From Candidatus Poribacteria bacterium (GTDB lineage Bacteria; Poribacteria; WGA-4E; WGA-3G): a DNA stretch of 64,000 bases. Below, one piece after another: positions 8,504-18,036 of the stretch. The stretch is from NCBI GenBank assembly GCA_028820635.1, contig JAPPIG010000082.1, positions 104,645 through 168,644 of the forward strand. The letters run 5' to 3'. The notes beneath the pieces are model-generated. The model had not been told where the DNA came from. It made no database searches and saw nothing but the letters and a program-made list of their open reading frames with translations. Position 1 is the stretch's first letter, and each line of letters opens with the position of its first letter. A program made the position numbers and the translations under genes.

Positions 8504-9562
8504 TTAATCCTCTATTTCCACAGCGGTTCCATTTTCAGCAGATGCGTAGATAGCATCCGTAATTTGCTGAACGACAAGTGCTTGCTCCAAGCCAGTTATT
8601 GGTTGGCGGTTTTCACGGATTGCTGCAGCAAAATCCGACAATGGGTTTCCGTGATGTGGGCCTTCAGTATCACCGGTATCCGCAAGCGCATCTGAACTCA
8701 CTCCATCTGCTGTCGTAGTTTGATTATGGATAATATTGGCAGGATCTCCATCTCCCAACTTAAGTTTTAGAGAACCTTCCGAACCTATTATCTCCCAATC
8801 GGAATGTGCATGCATTGTCATGAATTCACCGCGCTCAAGCGTAATCACGGTCCCATCTTCACACCGAACCAGAGCAGTATAATGCGTTTCAGCATCAGAA
8901 CCGGGTGCAATGTGTGATTCAAATACGGGTGGCACTGTCCACGTCTGTGCAAATACGGTTTTGGGTTTGAGTTCCCATCCTGTAATTCCAAGCAGGAAGT
9001 CAATATCGTAACATCCCCAGTTGACAAGGATACCTCCACCGTTAAGTGCTTTTGTCAGCCTCCAATCGGGACGTGGCGTATCAGGTTCTTTTCCGCATCC
9101 GCGAATGGCGCGGCAATGCACAGTCCGAAGTTCACCTAAACCACCCGTTGTGATCAGTTGTGTCGCAAGACGCGCGGCTTTATTGAAACGGTTGCGTGAT
9201 GAACAACAACCTGAAACTAACTCTCCGCGTGCGGAAATCAGTTGCTTAACTTCACCAACGTTCATCGCAATCGGTTTTTCAATCAGGACATGTTTGCCTC
9301 TTTCAAAGGCACGCAACGCTACTTCAGTACGATATTGCGTTGGAAAGGCAAGAACGACTGCCTCAACATCATCATTATCAAGAAGATCAATGTCATTCGA
9401 ATACATTTTCGGGGGATTAAAACGTTCGGTTGCTCGCTCCCTGTTCGCGTCAATTAGATCAGCCGCTGCGACCAACTCTATATTATCGGAATCCGATGCT
9501 ATACTAAGATGTCTACTTCCGATGACACCACATCCAATTACACCTAATTTTACTGGGTTCAT
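8504..9562 (-). CDS. Gfo/Idh/MocA family oxidoreductase
   Basis: NAD(P)-dependent sugar or inositol oxidoreductase. It has an N-terminal Rossmann motif GVIGCGVIGSRH at residues 7-18 and the conserved EKPIAMN motif (EKP lysine) near residue 96. The C-terminal alpha/beta domain carries the WGCYDIDFLLG segment, which matches the family's substrate site with the GG(G)...D pattern. GGAG lies 5 bases before the ATG. The 352-aa length is typical. It precedes the enolase-superfamily dehydratase on the same strand, in an upstream-to-downstream order consistent with sugar-acid catabolism. The substrate is unknown. Confidence 0.88.
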   Translation of the reverse strand: MNPVKLGVIGCGVIGSRHLSIASDSDNIELVAAADLIDANRERATERFNPPKMYSNDIDLLDNDDVEAVVLAFPTQYRTEVALRAFERGKHVLIEKPIAMNVGEVKQLISARGELVSGCCSSRNRFNKAARLATQLITTGGLGELRTVHCRAIRGCGKEPDTPRPDWRLTKALNGGGILVNWGCYDIDFLLGITGWELKPKTVFAQTWTVPPVFESHIAPGSDAETHYTALVRCEDGTVITLERGEFMTMHAHSDWEIIGSEGSLKLKLGDGDPANIIHNQTTTADGVSSDALADTGDTEGPHHGNPLSDFAAAIRENRQPITGLEQALVVQQITDAIYASAENGTAVEIED

Positions 9563-9627
9563 AAAGTCTCCATTTATGTTTTATTTTATTCAGACTAAGC
9601 CATAGTTGTATAGTTTTGTGATACGCC

Positions 9628-10770
9628 TTAAATATAACCCGTAGATCCATCAGGACGGATTGGACATGTTCGCTGCCAATGAACATACTCATTATCTGTC
9701 ACAGCATCTTCATTGATCTCTACACCCAACCCAGGACGATCTCTCAATTCCAGATACCCTTCTTTGGGCATATACGGTTCATCCACCCATGTGTTCCACG
9801 CGCTTTCAGTCGGCAGTAGATATTCAAGAATTTTGAAGTTCGGCGTTGCCGCTGCAAAGTGAACATTAACAGCAGTCGCTAATGGTCCCATCGGATTGTG
9901 GGGTGCAATGCTGACGTAGTGTGCCTCAGCGATCGCTGCGATTTTGCGCATCTCTAACAATCCTCCGCAAACACAGATATCTGGCTGAATTATGTCTGCT
10001 CCTTGTGCAGCGATAAGGTCAAGGAATTCAAATCGTGTATATAAGGACTCGCCTGTTGCAAGCGGTACCTTCATTTGAGCGCGTAGACGCGACCAAGCAG
10101 GTATGTGTTCAGGACGTAAAGGTTCTTCATAAAAATACGGGTCATACGGTGCAAGGGCGTTGGCAAGTTGGAGCGCACGAATCGGTTCAAAGATTTTCGC
10201 ATGCGGATCGAAAGCGAATTCCCAATCATCCGGTGTGTTGAGTCTCAATTGCTCAAAATAGGTAGCTGCTGCATCACAAACTTTGCCCCATCGGTCCGAA
10301 TCTGGATTAAGTTGGTAAGGACTTGTTTTGAAAGCGGTGAATCCCCATTCCTCGTTTAGTTTTCGTGCCTGATCGGCAGCTTCTATACCGTCTCTGCCGC
10401 CGATACCACGATAAATACGGATGCGGTCCCGGGCGTTCCCACCAAGGAGCATGTAAACAGGCAATCCCGCAGCTTTTCCACTAATGTCCCAGAGCGCATG
10501 GTCAACTGCTGAGATAACTGCCAGTCCCGCACCACCCGCAGGAAAACGAAATTGCTGGTGTAGTTTCAGCATAATATATTCTATCCGACGTGGGTCGTCC
10601 CCCTGAATCATCTGAAAAATATAATCGGCAATTGGTTCAACAGAGAGGTCTGGTCCCGTGGAATATGCTTCGCCCCATCCGTGGATGCCTTCGTCTGTCT
10701 CAACTTTGATAAGACCGCGTGGACGATTACCGAAATTTGCCATGAAAGTATGTATTGCAGTGATCTTCAT
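9628..10770 (-). CDS. mandelate racemase/muconate lactonizing enzyme family (galactonate-dehydratase-like)
   Basis: Enolase-superfamily enzyme, probably a sugar-acid dehydratase that yields a 2-keto-3-deoxy acid. Metal ligands can be placed at FDPHAK (Asp), FYEEPLRP (Glu) and ATGESLYTR (Glu), followed by the catalytic His of IAPHNPMGP. This arrangement is that of the galactonate/mannonate dehydratase group. The frame is open to 10947, but the family N-terminus MKITAIHTF begins at 10770, with GGAG 11 bases upstream and a promoter further up. Length is about 380 aa, as in DgoD. A KDG-kinase-like gene at 18303 could use the product. The exact sugar acid is inferred. Confidence 0.85.
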   Translation of the reverse strand: MKITAIHTFMANFGNRPRGLIKVETDEGIHGWGEAYSTGPDLSVEPIADYIFQMIQGDDPRRIEYIMLKLHQQFRFPAGGAGLAVISAVDHALWDISGKAAGLPVYMLLGGNARDRIRIYRGIGGRDGIEAADQARKLNEEWGFTAFKTSPYQLNPDSDRWGKVCDAAATYFEQLRLNTPDDWEFAFDPHAKIFEPIRALQLANALAPYDPYFYEEPLRPEHIPAWSRLRAQMKVPLATGESLYTRFEFLDLIAAQGADIIQPDICVCGGLLEMRKIAAIAEAHYVSIAPHNPMGPLATAVNVHFAAATPNFKILEYLLPTESAWNTWVDEPYMPKEGYLELRDRPGLGVEINEDAVTDNEYVHWQRTCPIRPDGSTGYI

Positions 10771-10825
10771 TGTTTGTAATGCTCCAGTGGTTTTCAAGAG
10801 GATTCTGTTACAGCAGATCTTTTGC

Positions 10826-10854
10826 ATTATTGCAGATGCTTTAGATAGTGTCAA
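10826..10854 (-). promoter_or_regulatory. sigma70-type promoter of the dehydratase gene
   Basis: On the minus strand TTGACA (10849-10854), 17 bp and AATAAT (10826-10831). It supports the downstream start at 10770 rather than the longer frame. Confidence 0.55.
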
Positions 10855-11021
10855 GAAATTTGTTAAAAAGAACAAGATTTCTATTGACCAGACTTGGTTT
10901 TTTTTGTAAAATATGGAGCAATTGGTAGGTAAAAATTTTACTCGCAATCAAGTAATACCATTTCTAAATAATGATATCACATTACTTCATAAATCGGTTG
11001 TCCGAATGCAACACTCTCTTC

Positions 11022-11065
11022 TGTAGGAGCGACCTCCTGGTCGCGACCAGGAGGTCGCTCCTACA
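11022..11065. repeat. perfect 44-nt palindrome (full family A unit)
   Basis: tgtaggagcgacctcctggt-cg is followed directly by its exact reverse complement, with no loop. It lies in the gene-free stretch 10855-11195 before the first LamG gene. It is the complete form of the half-units scattered through the window. Confidence 0.9.
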
Positions 11066-11195
11066 AAGAAACGCAAAAATCGGAATGATACTTTGTCAAT
11101 TAGAAATGGTTTTATTTTTCTATGCAGGCTATTACTGATCTGAATTCTTACACAGACCTTATACACTGGTTAATTGTAATATAGGAGGTTATATA

Positions 11196-11987
11196 ATGAA
11201 ATTAGGTTTTATCGTCTCAATTCTCGTTTGTCTAAGTTTTAGTTTTATGGTAATTCAAACCGAAGCAGCATTTGATCCAGAGACACTTACTGGTGCTTGG
11301 ATGTTTGACGAAGGTAAAGGGGACGTAGCAGGTGATGCCTCTGGTAATGGGTTAGATGGTGCCCTTAATGGCAAGGCAAAATGGGTTGATGGAAAATTTG
11401 GTAAAGCACTTGAATTTGATGGAAGTAGCGCGTTTGTTGAAGTGCCCGCTCACGAAAATCCGCGAGAACAGATTACAATTTCAGTTTGGGTCAAAAGCAA
11501 GACGGATGCTTGGAATCAGCACGGTTTTTTTGTAGAAAAACGGAATGCGTATGTTCTACATCCCAATGCAAATACGAAAGTAATGGCTTGGGCAATGTGT
11601 AACAATGGTTGTTGGAACAAACCCCATGCATGGCACACTAACGCTGTTGGACCCGATAAGATCACCGATTGGCACATGTACACTGTCACATATAACAGCA
11701 ATACAGGTAAATGGATTATCTATATTGATGCCAAAGAGGAAAGCACTTTGGATCTAAATAAGGATCCAATTGATGCGGATGCAGGACCTGTCTTTATAGG
11801 TAGGGATAGCTGCTGTGCTGGCAGGTTTGGGAATGCTATTATTGATGAGGTCGCAATCTTCAGTGTAGCCTTGGAACAAGACGACATTAAGGATCTTATG
11901 AATCAAGGTCTTGAACAAAGTGTTCTTGCGGTTGATGCAGCAGGAAAAATGGCAACAACATGGAGTAATGTAAAAACCCGCTATTAA
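11196..11987 (+). CDS. secreted LamG-domain (concanavalin-like lectin) protein, copy 1
   Basis: Exported protein with a single LamG/concanavalin-A-like jelly-roll domain, likely binding carbohydrate. Residues 1-24 form a signal peptide with an EA-A cleavage site. The domain runs from about residue 29 (LTGAWMFDEGKGD) to about 235 (IIDEVAIFSVALEQDDI), with the standard DGKFGKALEFDGSSAFVEVP and WIIYIDAKEE strands. Four Cys occur in CNNGC and DSCC. The protein ends in the tail KMATTWSNVKTRY, shared with the two neighbouring LamG proteins. A perfect AGGAGG lies 7 bases before the ATG and a strong terminator follows. Copy 2 at 12627 is a close paralogue. Confidence 0.88.
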   Translation: MKLGFIVSILVCLSFSFMVIQTEAAFDPETLTGAWMFDEGKGDVAGDASGNGLDGALNGKAKWVDGKFGKALEFDGSSAFVEVPAHENPREQITISVWVKSKTDAWNQHGFFVEKRNAYVLHPNANTKVMAWAMCNNGCWNKPHAWHTNAVGPDKITDWHMYTVTYNSNTGKWIIYIDAKEESTLDLNKDPIDADAGPVFIGRDSCCAGRFGNAIIDEVAIFSVALEQDDIKDLMNQGLEQSVLAVDAAGKMATTWSNVKTRY

Positions 11988-12028
11988 GGGAGTGTTAGCT
12001 GAATAACAACTATTTAGACTTTTTTAAT

Positions 12029-12076
12029 AAAAAGCACACATTCTAATTCTGCAATCCAGTAGAATGTGTGCTTTTT
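12029..12076 (+). terminator. hairpin terminator after LamG copy 1
   Basis: A 16-bp perfect stem (aaaaagcacacattct / agaatgtgtgcttttt) with a 16-nt loop. The arm ends in a T run, so it could act in both directions. Confidence 0.85.
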
Positions 12077-12151
12077 AGTTTTCAGATTTCTACCGTGTTG
12101 GTTTAATCTCTCCCATTATAGTAAATTATGTAAATAAGTTTACATATATTC

Positions 12152-12217
12152 CGTAGGAGCGAATCTCCGAATCGCGACTAAGCCATTGGTATTCGGGAAT
12201 CGGAGTTCCCTCCTACA
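12152..12217. repeat. paired REP-like repeat (family A)
   Basis: gtaggagcgaatctccgaat-cgcgac and, after a spacer, tcgggaatcggagttccctc-ctac. In this pair the two inverted units are in the order opposite to 2260-2328. The remaining part of the 11988-12626 gap (12218-12600) shows no gene. Confidence 0.8.
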
Positions 12218-12626
12218 GCTTAAAAGTGTTCAAGAAATTCTAAAATCTACTATAACTGTACAGGAAGAACCTCAAATATCATTATTTTAAGAAAGTCCAA
12301 AAACATTTGACTTAAATTTGTAATTTTTGTAGAATTTCCCTCAATTGGGTAGCATGTAAGCTGCTCAAGACCTTCTATTACTGGTTGAGATTTATACCTG
12401 CTTGAATTGCGTCATACGAAAGTTGAAAAGCAGATATTTCTACCATAATTGCAAGGAAAATTAATTGAGGGGAATTACCAAACGAAAACTATTGCAGTTG
12501 AACTTATACGGACAGGTTTTCTTATACTTAGATGTCAAGGAATTTCAACAAGAAAATGCTGTGTAAGTTCCTAATTTGTTACTAACTTTTTATTAAGCCT
12601 ATTGATTTATATAGGAGGTTTACATA

Positions 12627-13421
12627 ATGATGAAATTGTCTGTTTTAGCAACAATTCTTGTATGTCTAAGTTTTGGTTTTATGGCAGTTCAAACCGAAGC
12701 AGAAATTGATCCAGCGACAATTGCTGGTGCTTGGCTGTTTGACGAAGGTACAGGTAAAGTTGCCGAGGATCTCTCAGGTAATAAACTGGACGGCACTCTG
12801 CAAGGCGACCCAAAATGGGTTGATGGAAAATTTGGCAAAGCACTCGAATTGGATGGTAGTGGGGCGTATGTTGAAGTGCCAGGTCATGAAAACCCGCGAG
12901 AACAGATTACAATCTCAATTTGGGTTAAAAGCAAGACGGATGCTTGGAATCAGCACGGATTTTTTGTAGAAAAACGGAATGCGTATGTTCTACATCCCAA
13001 TGCAAATACGAAAGTGATGGCATGGGCAATGTGTAACAATGGCTGCTGGAACAAACCCCATGCATGGCACACTAACGCTGTTGGACCTGACGATATCACG
13101 GAATGGCACATGTACACTGTCACATACAACAGCGAAACCGGTAAATGGATTATCTATATTGATGCCAAAGCAGAAAGTACTTTGGATCTAAACAAGGATC
13201 CAATTGATGCGGATACAGGACCTGTCTTTATTGGTAGGGATAGCTGCTGTGCAGGTAGGTTTGGAAATGTTTTAATTGACGAAGTCGCAATCTTCAGTGT
13301 AGCCTTGGAACAAGACGATATTCAAACACTGATGGAAAAAGGTCTTGCTACGACGCTTACTGCTGTTGAAGCGGAAGACAAAATGGCAACTACGTGGGGT
13401 AATGTAAAAACCCGTTACTAA
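12627..13421 (+). CDS. secreted LamG-domain protein, copy 2
   Basis: A tandem paralogue of the preceding LamG protein (264 aa). It has the same layout: signal peptide to about residue 25, LamG domain, and the C-terminal tail KMATTWGNVKTRY. The middle of the protein (from NPREQITIS to about DSCCAGRFG) is almost identical to copy 1, including most third-codon positions. The N-terminal 60 residues and the last 40 differ more. AGGAGG precedes the ATG by 8 bases. An imperfect terminator with a similar stem follows. Each copy has its own ribosome site and terminator, so they are probably separate transcripts that arose by duplication. Ligand unknown. Confidence 0.88.
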   Translation: MMKLSVLATILVCLSFGFMAVQTEAEIDPATIAGAWLFDEGTGKVAEDLSGNKLDGTLQGDPKWVDGKFGKALELDGSGAYVEVPGHENPREQITISIWVKSKTDAWNQHGFFVEKRNAYVLHPNANTKVMAWAMCNNGCWNKPHAWHTNAVGPDDITEWHMYTVTYNSETGKWIIYIDAKAESTLDLNKDPIDADTGPVFIGRDSCCAGRFGNVLIDEVAIFSVALEQDDIQTLMEKGLATTLTAVEAEDKMATTWGNVKTRY

Positions 13422-13457
13422 TATTGTTTTATCTGATTAATGTTTTACAATTTCAAA

Positions 13458-13507
13458 TCAAAAGCACATCCTATCTGTATAATACAGTAGAATGTGCTTT
13501 CTTTGAT
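13458..13507 (+). terminator. hairpin terminator after LamG copy 2
   Basis: atcaaaagcacatcctatct...agaatgtgctttctttgat forms a long imperfect stem with a short loop. The stem core resembles the terminator at 12029-12076. Confidence 0.7.
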
Positions 13508-13528
13508 TTTACAGAAACATTTGAACTT

Positions 13529-14320
13529 CTACCGTGCTTTTTTAATTTGTCCCCAACGTGTAGCGAGTTTATCCTCAGGTTGAACTGGGAGACCTTCTGC
13601 TGCAAAGAGCTGCTTGACCTCATTTGCTGATAGTGCCCGATTATAGATTACAACTTCATCAATTAACCCAACAAAACCTCCATCACTTGCATTGCCAATT
13701 TCATGTTCGGTGCCTCCAGTCTGCATGGGTCCATTATAACCTTCTTCCTTAGCCATTTTGCCGTCAAGATACAGAAATTTTGTTTTACCATCAACGACTC
13801 CAACGAGGTGGTGCCACTTACCTTCTGGAACCATAGCAACACCAAATCCGCCATCACCTTGCCAGCCTGGCATAGTAATAAATTCCAATTCGGCTCCGGC
13901 ATTTCTGCCGTCAAATCTTAATGCCCAACCGTTTACATCACGCTGTGCTACTATGGTACCGCAACATCCAGCGACAACACCAACTACCGGACTGTCGCTG
14001 TCGGCATTTATCCATGCAGCAACAGTTATCGCCTCTGCCCCATTGAAGTCTAACGTCTTGGTGCCGGGAATATGGACGAAATTCTGACCATTGAATTCAA
14101 GTGCTTTATTTACTTTCCCGTTTACAGATTTGGGATTCCCGTCAAGTTCACCATCGTTATTACCTAACACATCTTGAACAGTGTTGCCATTAATTGTCCC
14201 ATCGTCAAATGACCAGTATCCCACGACACCATCTTCAGGAAATTGGGCATTTACCAAGGGGATAGCAAGAAAAAGCGCGCAAATTCCGAAAGTGAGAATT
14301 AATATAATTTTTTCAGACAT
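13529..14320 (-). CDS. secreted LamG-domain protein, copy 3 (diverged)
   Basis: Exported LamG/concanavalin-like protein (263 aa), convergent with copy 2 and clearly more distant from it. The signal peptide ends at LVNA-QF near residue 26. The domain opens with VVGYWSFDDGTINGN and closes with GLIDEVVIYNRALSANEV. A CC pair occurs at VVAGCCGTIV. The C-terminal tail KLATRWGQIKKAR matches the tails of copies 1 and 2 in spacing and residues (K-[ML]-AT-x-W-x-x-[IV]-K). The ATG at 14320 has AAGGAG 7 bases upstream. A TTG one codon earlier is less likely. Probable carbohydrate binding, inferred from the fold. Confidence 0.85.
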   Translation of the reverse strand: MSEKIILILTFGICALFLAIPLVNAQFPEDGVVGYWSFDDGTINGNTVQDVLGNNDGELDGNPKSVNGKVNKALEFNGQNFVHIPGTKTLDFNGAEAITVAAWINADSDSPVVGVVAGCCGTIVAQRDVNGWALRFDGRNAGAELEFITMPGWQGDGGFGVAMVPEGKWHHLVGVVDGKTKFLYLDGKMAKEEGYNGPMQTGGTEHEIGNASDGGFVGLIDEVVIYNRALSANEVKQLFAAEGLPVQPEDKLATRWGQIKKAR

Positions 14321-14480
14321 CAATTTTCTCCTTTTAAATAAAAGTTAGCCTAATATATTGTTTGTACGATGCATCTTGCAGATGAAGTTCTTATGCTATT
14401 TGATTATATCTTAGTACGATTTTAAAATCAATCATTTATCATGTATGCGTCAGAACGATGCAATTGTCACAAAACATCTT

Positions 14481-14583
14481 TGTTGAAGGGGTTTGTAACC
14501 CCGATTTTCACGCTGTGTATCTGATATCCAAATCAACGATGAATGCGCTTTTGGCATTCATCGGGGTTGGAAACCCCTCCAAC
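14481..14583. repeat. family B inverted repeat interrupted by a 35-nt hairpin unit
   Basis: The outer arms gttgaaggggtttgtaaccc and ggggttggaaacccctccaa-c match the hairpin at 2080-2152. Between them sits a caaatcaacg-plus-hairpin unit. The 14321-14634 gap contains no gene. Confidence 0.75.
14529..14563. repeat. 35-nt AATCAACG hairpin unit, copy 1
   Basis: caaatcaacg followed by stem cgatgaatgc / gcattcatcg (10 bp) with a 7-nt loop. The left boundary is ambiguous because the host repeat also carries aaatc. Confidence 0.65.
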
Positions 14584-14634
14584 AATAGCGAAACTCGACA
14601 ATTGAATGGTTCTGATGTATACATATTATATAAA

Positions 14635-14663
14635 TTGACAATTTTTGTCGGAAATAGTAAAAT
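14635..14663 (+). promoter_or_regulatory. sigma70-type promoter of the amidohydrolase gene
   Basis: Consensus TTGACA, 17 bp, TAAAAT at 14658-14663, 30 bp before the ATG at 14694. It excludes the upstream start at 14664. Confidence 0.65.
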
Positions 14664-14693
14664 ATGCCAATCCTTAGCAATTGGAGGGGAACA

Positions 14694-15548
14694 ATGGAAA
14701 AATTCCCGATTGTAGATACACATGTTCATCTATGGCACCCGAAGCAGCTAAGATACCCTTGGCTAAAGCAAGTTCCAACATTAAACAAACCGTATCTCTT
14801 AAATGATTATTCCGCTGCGCACGAGAATCTGGAAATAGAATCTATTGTTTTTGTCCAATGTGATACGCATCCAGATGATGGATTAAAAGAAACTGCTTGG
14901 GTTACTTCTCTTGCAGCTGTAGAACCACGTATTCAGGGTATTGTGGCATGGGCACCGCTTGAAGAAGGCAAACAGGTAGAGCCTTTCATTGAAAAATTGG
15001 CAGAGGATACACTGGTAAAAGGCATTCGTCGCCTTATTCAAGGGGAAAGTGTTGATTTCTGTATCCAATCCAACTTTGTGAATGGTGTAAAAACGCTTGC
15101 GCGCTACGGATTGAGTTTTGATCTCTGTATCTTCCATCCGCAACTCGCTCATGCTATTCGACTTGTAGAACAGTGTCCTAATGTCCAATTTATCTTGGAT
15201 CACATCGGTAAACCAGACATTAAAAACCAACTGTTTGAACCTTGGAAGCAGGAGATAAAAACACTATCAGAATTCCCGAACGTCTACTGTAAGATATCTG
15301 GGTTGGTAACTGAGGCAGACCAGGAGAACTGGACTGCATCTAATCTAAAACCTTATATTGAGCATGTTATTGAGTGTTTCGGATTCGACCGTGTTATTTA
15401 TGGTAGCGATTGGCCAGTTTCAACGTTAGCATCGGATTATCCACGTTGGGTACAAACTTTGCAGGACGCTGTATCAGGATGTACACCCGAAGAATTAAAA
15501 AAACTTTTTCACGACAACGCAATCAAATTTTACAAACTTCACTCGTGA
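14694..15548 (+). CDS. amidohydrolase family 2 metal-dependent hydrolase (fuconolactonase/PDC-hydrolase-like)
   Basis: TIM-barrel hydrolase of the COG3618 group, which opens lactones such as L-fuconolactone or hydrolyses 2-pyrone-4,6-dicarboxylate. Conserved blocks seen are IVDTHVHLWHP near residues 6-16, the DHIGKPDI metal or substrate site near residue 168, and YGSDWPVS near residue 236. The 284-aa length is typical. The ATG at 14694 follows GGAGGGG, and the promoter at 14635 makes the upstream start at 14664 unlikely. Lactone hydrolysis would fit with the sugar-acid dehydratase and dehydrogenases nearby. The substrate is inferred. Confidence 0.87.
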   Translation: MEKFPIVDTHVHLWHPKQLRYPWLKQVPTLNKPYLLNDYSAAHENLEIESIVFVQCDTHPDDGLKETAWVTSLAAVEPRIQGIVAWAPLEEGKQVEPFIEKLAEDTLVKGIRRLIQGESVDFCIQSNFVNGVKTLARYGLSFDLCIFHPQLAHAIRLVEQCPNVQFILDHIGKPDIKNQLFEPWKQEIKTLSEFPNVYCKISGLVTEADQENWTASNLKPYIEHVIECFGFDRVIYGSDWPVSTLASDYPRWVQTLQDAVSGCTPEELKKLFHDNAIKFYKLHS

Positions 15549-15583
15549 GATAGGAATGTCTCCTCATACCACTCTCTGGTATA

Positions 15584-17767
15584 TCAATCTCTTGCCTTAA
15601 CCTCGCGCCTGCGTGGATGAAGCACAAATTCTGTATATCCGTTCGGCAATTCACATCCCTTAAATACCAAATCTAAAGATGCTTGAAAAGCAATGCTCTG
15701 ATCGTAATTGGGTGACATATTCCGATAATTCGGGTCACCCGCGTTCTGTTCGTCAACTACCTTTGCCATCCGTTCAAACGTCTCCGTAACTTGTGCTTTG
15801 GTAACAATCCCATGATGCAACCAATTCGCAATATGTTGACTCGAAATACGTAGTGTTGCCCGATCTTCCATCAAACCGACGTTGTTAATATCTGGTATTT
15901 TGGAACAGCCGATCCCTTGGTCTACCCATCGCACGACATATCCGAGAATACCTTGTGCATTGTTGTCCATTTCACGCTGGATTTCATCTGAAGACAATTC
16001 ACGTTCTTTTAGCAAGGGCGGCGTTAATAGGTCTTTTAAACTTGCACGCTCACGCAAAGCCAACTCATTTAACCAATTGGAAACATTCACCTTATGATAG
16101 TGTATTGCGTGCAGAGTTGCAGCAGTGGGTGAGGGCACCCACGCGGTTGTTGCTCCTGCCATGGGGTGATTCACTTTTGTCTCAAGCATCTCAGCCATCT
16201 CATCAGGTTTTGTCCACATCCCTTTTCCAATTTGCGTAATCCCCGGCAAACCCGTCTCAATCCCAATATCAACGTTCCAATCCTCGTAGGCACGCATCCA
16301 CGGTTCCTTGCGGATATCCATCTTTGGAATCATAGCACCTGCTTCCATGCTGGTATGGATTTCATCACCTGTTCTGTCCAAGAATCCTGTGTTTATGAAC
16401 ACGAGACGTTGTGATGCTATTCGGAGCACCTCCTTGAGATTGACGGTGGTGCGGCGTTCTTCATCCATAATTCCTATTTTGATTGTATTCGCGGCGAGAC
16501 CAAGTGCATCTTCTATCTTTCCAAACAACCGAACGGTCATATCAACCTCTTCCGGTCCGTGGAATTTCGGTTTGACGATATAGACACCACCTGTTTTGCT
16601 ATTGGTAAATTTGCTGTTGCTCTGCAGGTCATGCATAGCAGCGAATGTCGTTATCATCGCATCAAGGAAACCTTCAGGTATTTCTTCTCCGTCTGCAGTA
16701 ATAACAGCATCTGTATACATGTGGAGTCCAACGTTCCGAATCAGGAGTAAACTTCTGCCCGACAATGTGAAGGTGTTCCCATCTGGTGCAGTGTGCGTTT
16801 TGTCTGGCGCTAATCTTCGGGTCATCATCTTGCCATTTTTCTCAAACGTTGTTTCTAACGTGCCTTTCATGATACCGTTCCAATTGCTGTAGACGCGCAC
16901 CTTATCCTCAGCATCAACCGCAGCGACCGAATCTTCGCAATCTTGAATAGTCGTTATTGCCGACTCAAGGATTACATCTGCAACATCGGCAGGATGTGCT
17001 TTGCCAACTGGGTTTTCTGGGTCAATCTGTATTTCTATGTGCAACCCGTGGTTTTGAAACAGTATAGAACTGAGGTCATCGCCAGCTTGTGTAAAACCGA
17101 CAAATTTACTTGGGTCTTCTAAACCAACTTCATTTCCACCACGAAGGATAGCACGCAGCTGCAACTTTCCATCAATAGTCTTAAGCAAAAATTGCGTAAC
17201 CTCTGAAAAACTTCCCGATTCAAGGCTTATGACTTCATCTAAAAACTGCTCGGTGTATGCAATAACTTTCGCACCACGAATTGGATTATAAGTATCACCA
17301 CGAGTAGCACCATCGGTTTCATCAATCACATCGGTACCGTAGAGAGCATCATACAGACTGCCCCATCGCGCATTTGTAGCGTTTAGAGCATAGCGCGCAT
17401 TATCCACTGGGACAACCAACTGCGGACCAGCAATTAGGGCAATCTCCAGATCAACGTCTTCCGTTGTAACGATAAAATCATCACCTTCAGACACCAGATA
17501 ACCGATGTCGGTAAGGAATGCAGTATACGCTTCATGGTCTATCGGTTCATTTTTGCGTTCAAGGTGCCACGCGTCAATCTGTTGCTGCAGCGTATCCCGT
17601 TTTTCCAAAAGCAACCGATTTTCTGGGGCGAATTCCTCAACAATTTTATCGAATGCATCCCAGAATGAGTCTGCATCTATCCCTGTGCCAGGCGCAATTT
17701 CATCTCTGACCAATACATATAAATTTTGATCTATTTTAAGATTGCCGATTCCAATCCGGTTTTCCAT
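15584..17767 (-). CDS. glcB: malate synthase G
   Basis: Condenses glyoxylate with acetyl-CoA to give malate. The 727-aa length matches isoform G. Recognisable blocks are [51 protein letters not shown] (metal-binding acidic residues), [18 protein letters not shown] and [18 protein letters not shown] (catalytic Asp region). GGAG lies 8 bases before the ATG. No isocitrate lyase is in the window, so the glyoxylate could come from glycolate or sugar-acid breakdown. It is divergent from the small Cys-rich membrane protein gene at 18037. The call is secure. Confidence 0.96.
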   Translation of the reverse strand: MENRIGIGNLKIDQNLYVLVRDEIAPGTGIDADSFWDAFDKIVEEFAPENRLLLEKRDTLQQQIDAWHLERKNEPIDHEAYTAFLTDIGYLVSEGDDFIVTTEDVDLEIALIAGPQLVVPVDNARYALNATNARWGSLYDALYGTDVIDETDGATRGDTYNPIRGAKVIAYTEQFLDEVISLESGSFSEVTQFLLKTIDGKLQLRAILRGGNEVGLEDPSKFVGFTQAGDDLSSILFQNHGLHIEIQIDPENPVGKAHPADVADVILESAITTIQDCEDSVAAVDAEDKVRVYSNWNGIMKGTLETTFEKNGKMMTRRLAPDKTHTAPDGNTFTLSGRSLLLIRNVGLHMYTDAVITADGEEIPEGFLDAMITTFAAMHDLQSNSKFTNSKTGGVYIVKPKFHGPEEVDMTVRLFGKIEDALGLAANTIKIGIMDEERRTTVNLKEVLRIASQRLVFINTGFLDRTGDEIHTSMEAGAMIPKMDIRKEPWMRAYEDWNVDIGIETGLPGITQIGKGMWTKPDEMAEMLETKVNHPMAGATTAWVPSPTAATLHAIHYHKVNVSNWLNELALRERASLKDLLTPPLLKERELSSDEIQREMDNNAQGILGYVVRWVDQGIGCSKIPDINNVGLMEDRATLRISSQHIANWLHHGIVTKAQVTETFERMAKVVDEQNAGDPNYRNMSPNYDQSIAFQASLDLVFKGCELPNGYTEFVLHPRRREVKARD

Positions 17768-17968
17768 GTTGTTTTCTCCATCCCGGGACGTGGTTTCAGG
17801 TTACCTTTGCCGTATCGCATACGTTTAGCCGATGTATCGTTACATAAGTCCATAGTTTGTTTCAAGTCTCAATTATCTTACCAACAGTTTCTTCATGTGT
17901 CAAACATTTTCTGATTCTGAATTAAAATTTGAGCGTTCTTCACTAACACGCGTAATTGCCAAATTTCG

Positions 17969-17997
17969 TTGACATTATGACACTAATCGGCTATAGT
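17969..17997 (+). promoter_or_regulatory. sigma70-type promoter of the small protein/kdgK operon
   Basis: Consensus TTGACA, 17 bp, TATAGT at 17992-17997. It lies downstream of the alternative start at 17956, supporting translation from 18037. Confidence 0.65.
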
Positions 17998-18036
17998 AAC
18001 AAAAGCATTTGTTGCCATGTTGAAAAGGAAATTGCA

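Noticed and set aside
9021-9605. 194-codon plus-strand ORF opposite the Gfo/Idh gene
   Set aside because: It is an antisense shadow rich in Ser and Arg, with no family match.
10771-10947. Longer N-terminus of the dehydratase
   Set aside because: A promoter lies inside this stretch and the family start is at 10770.
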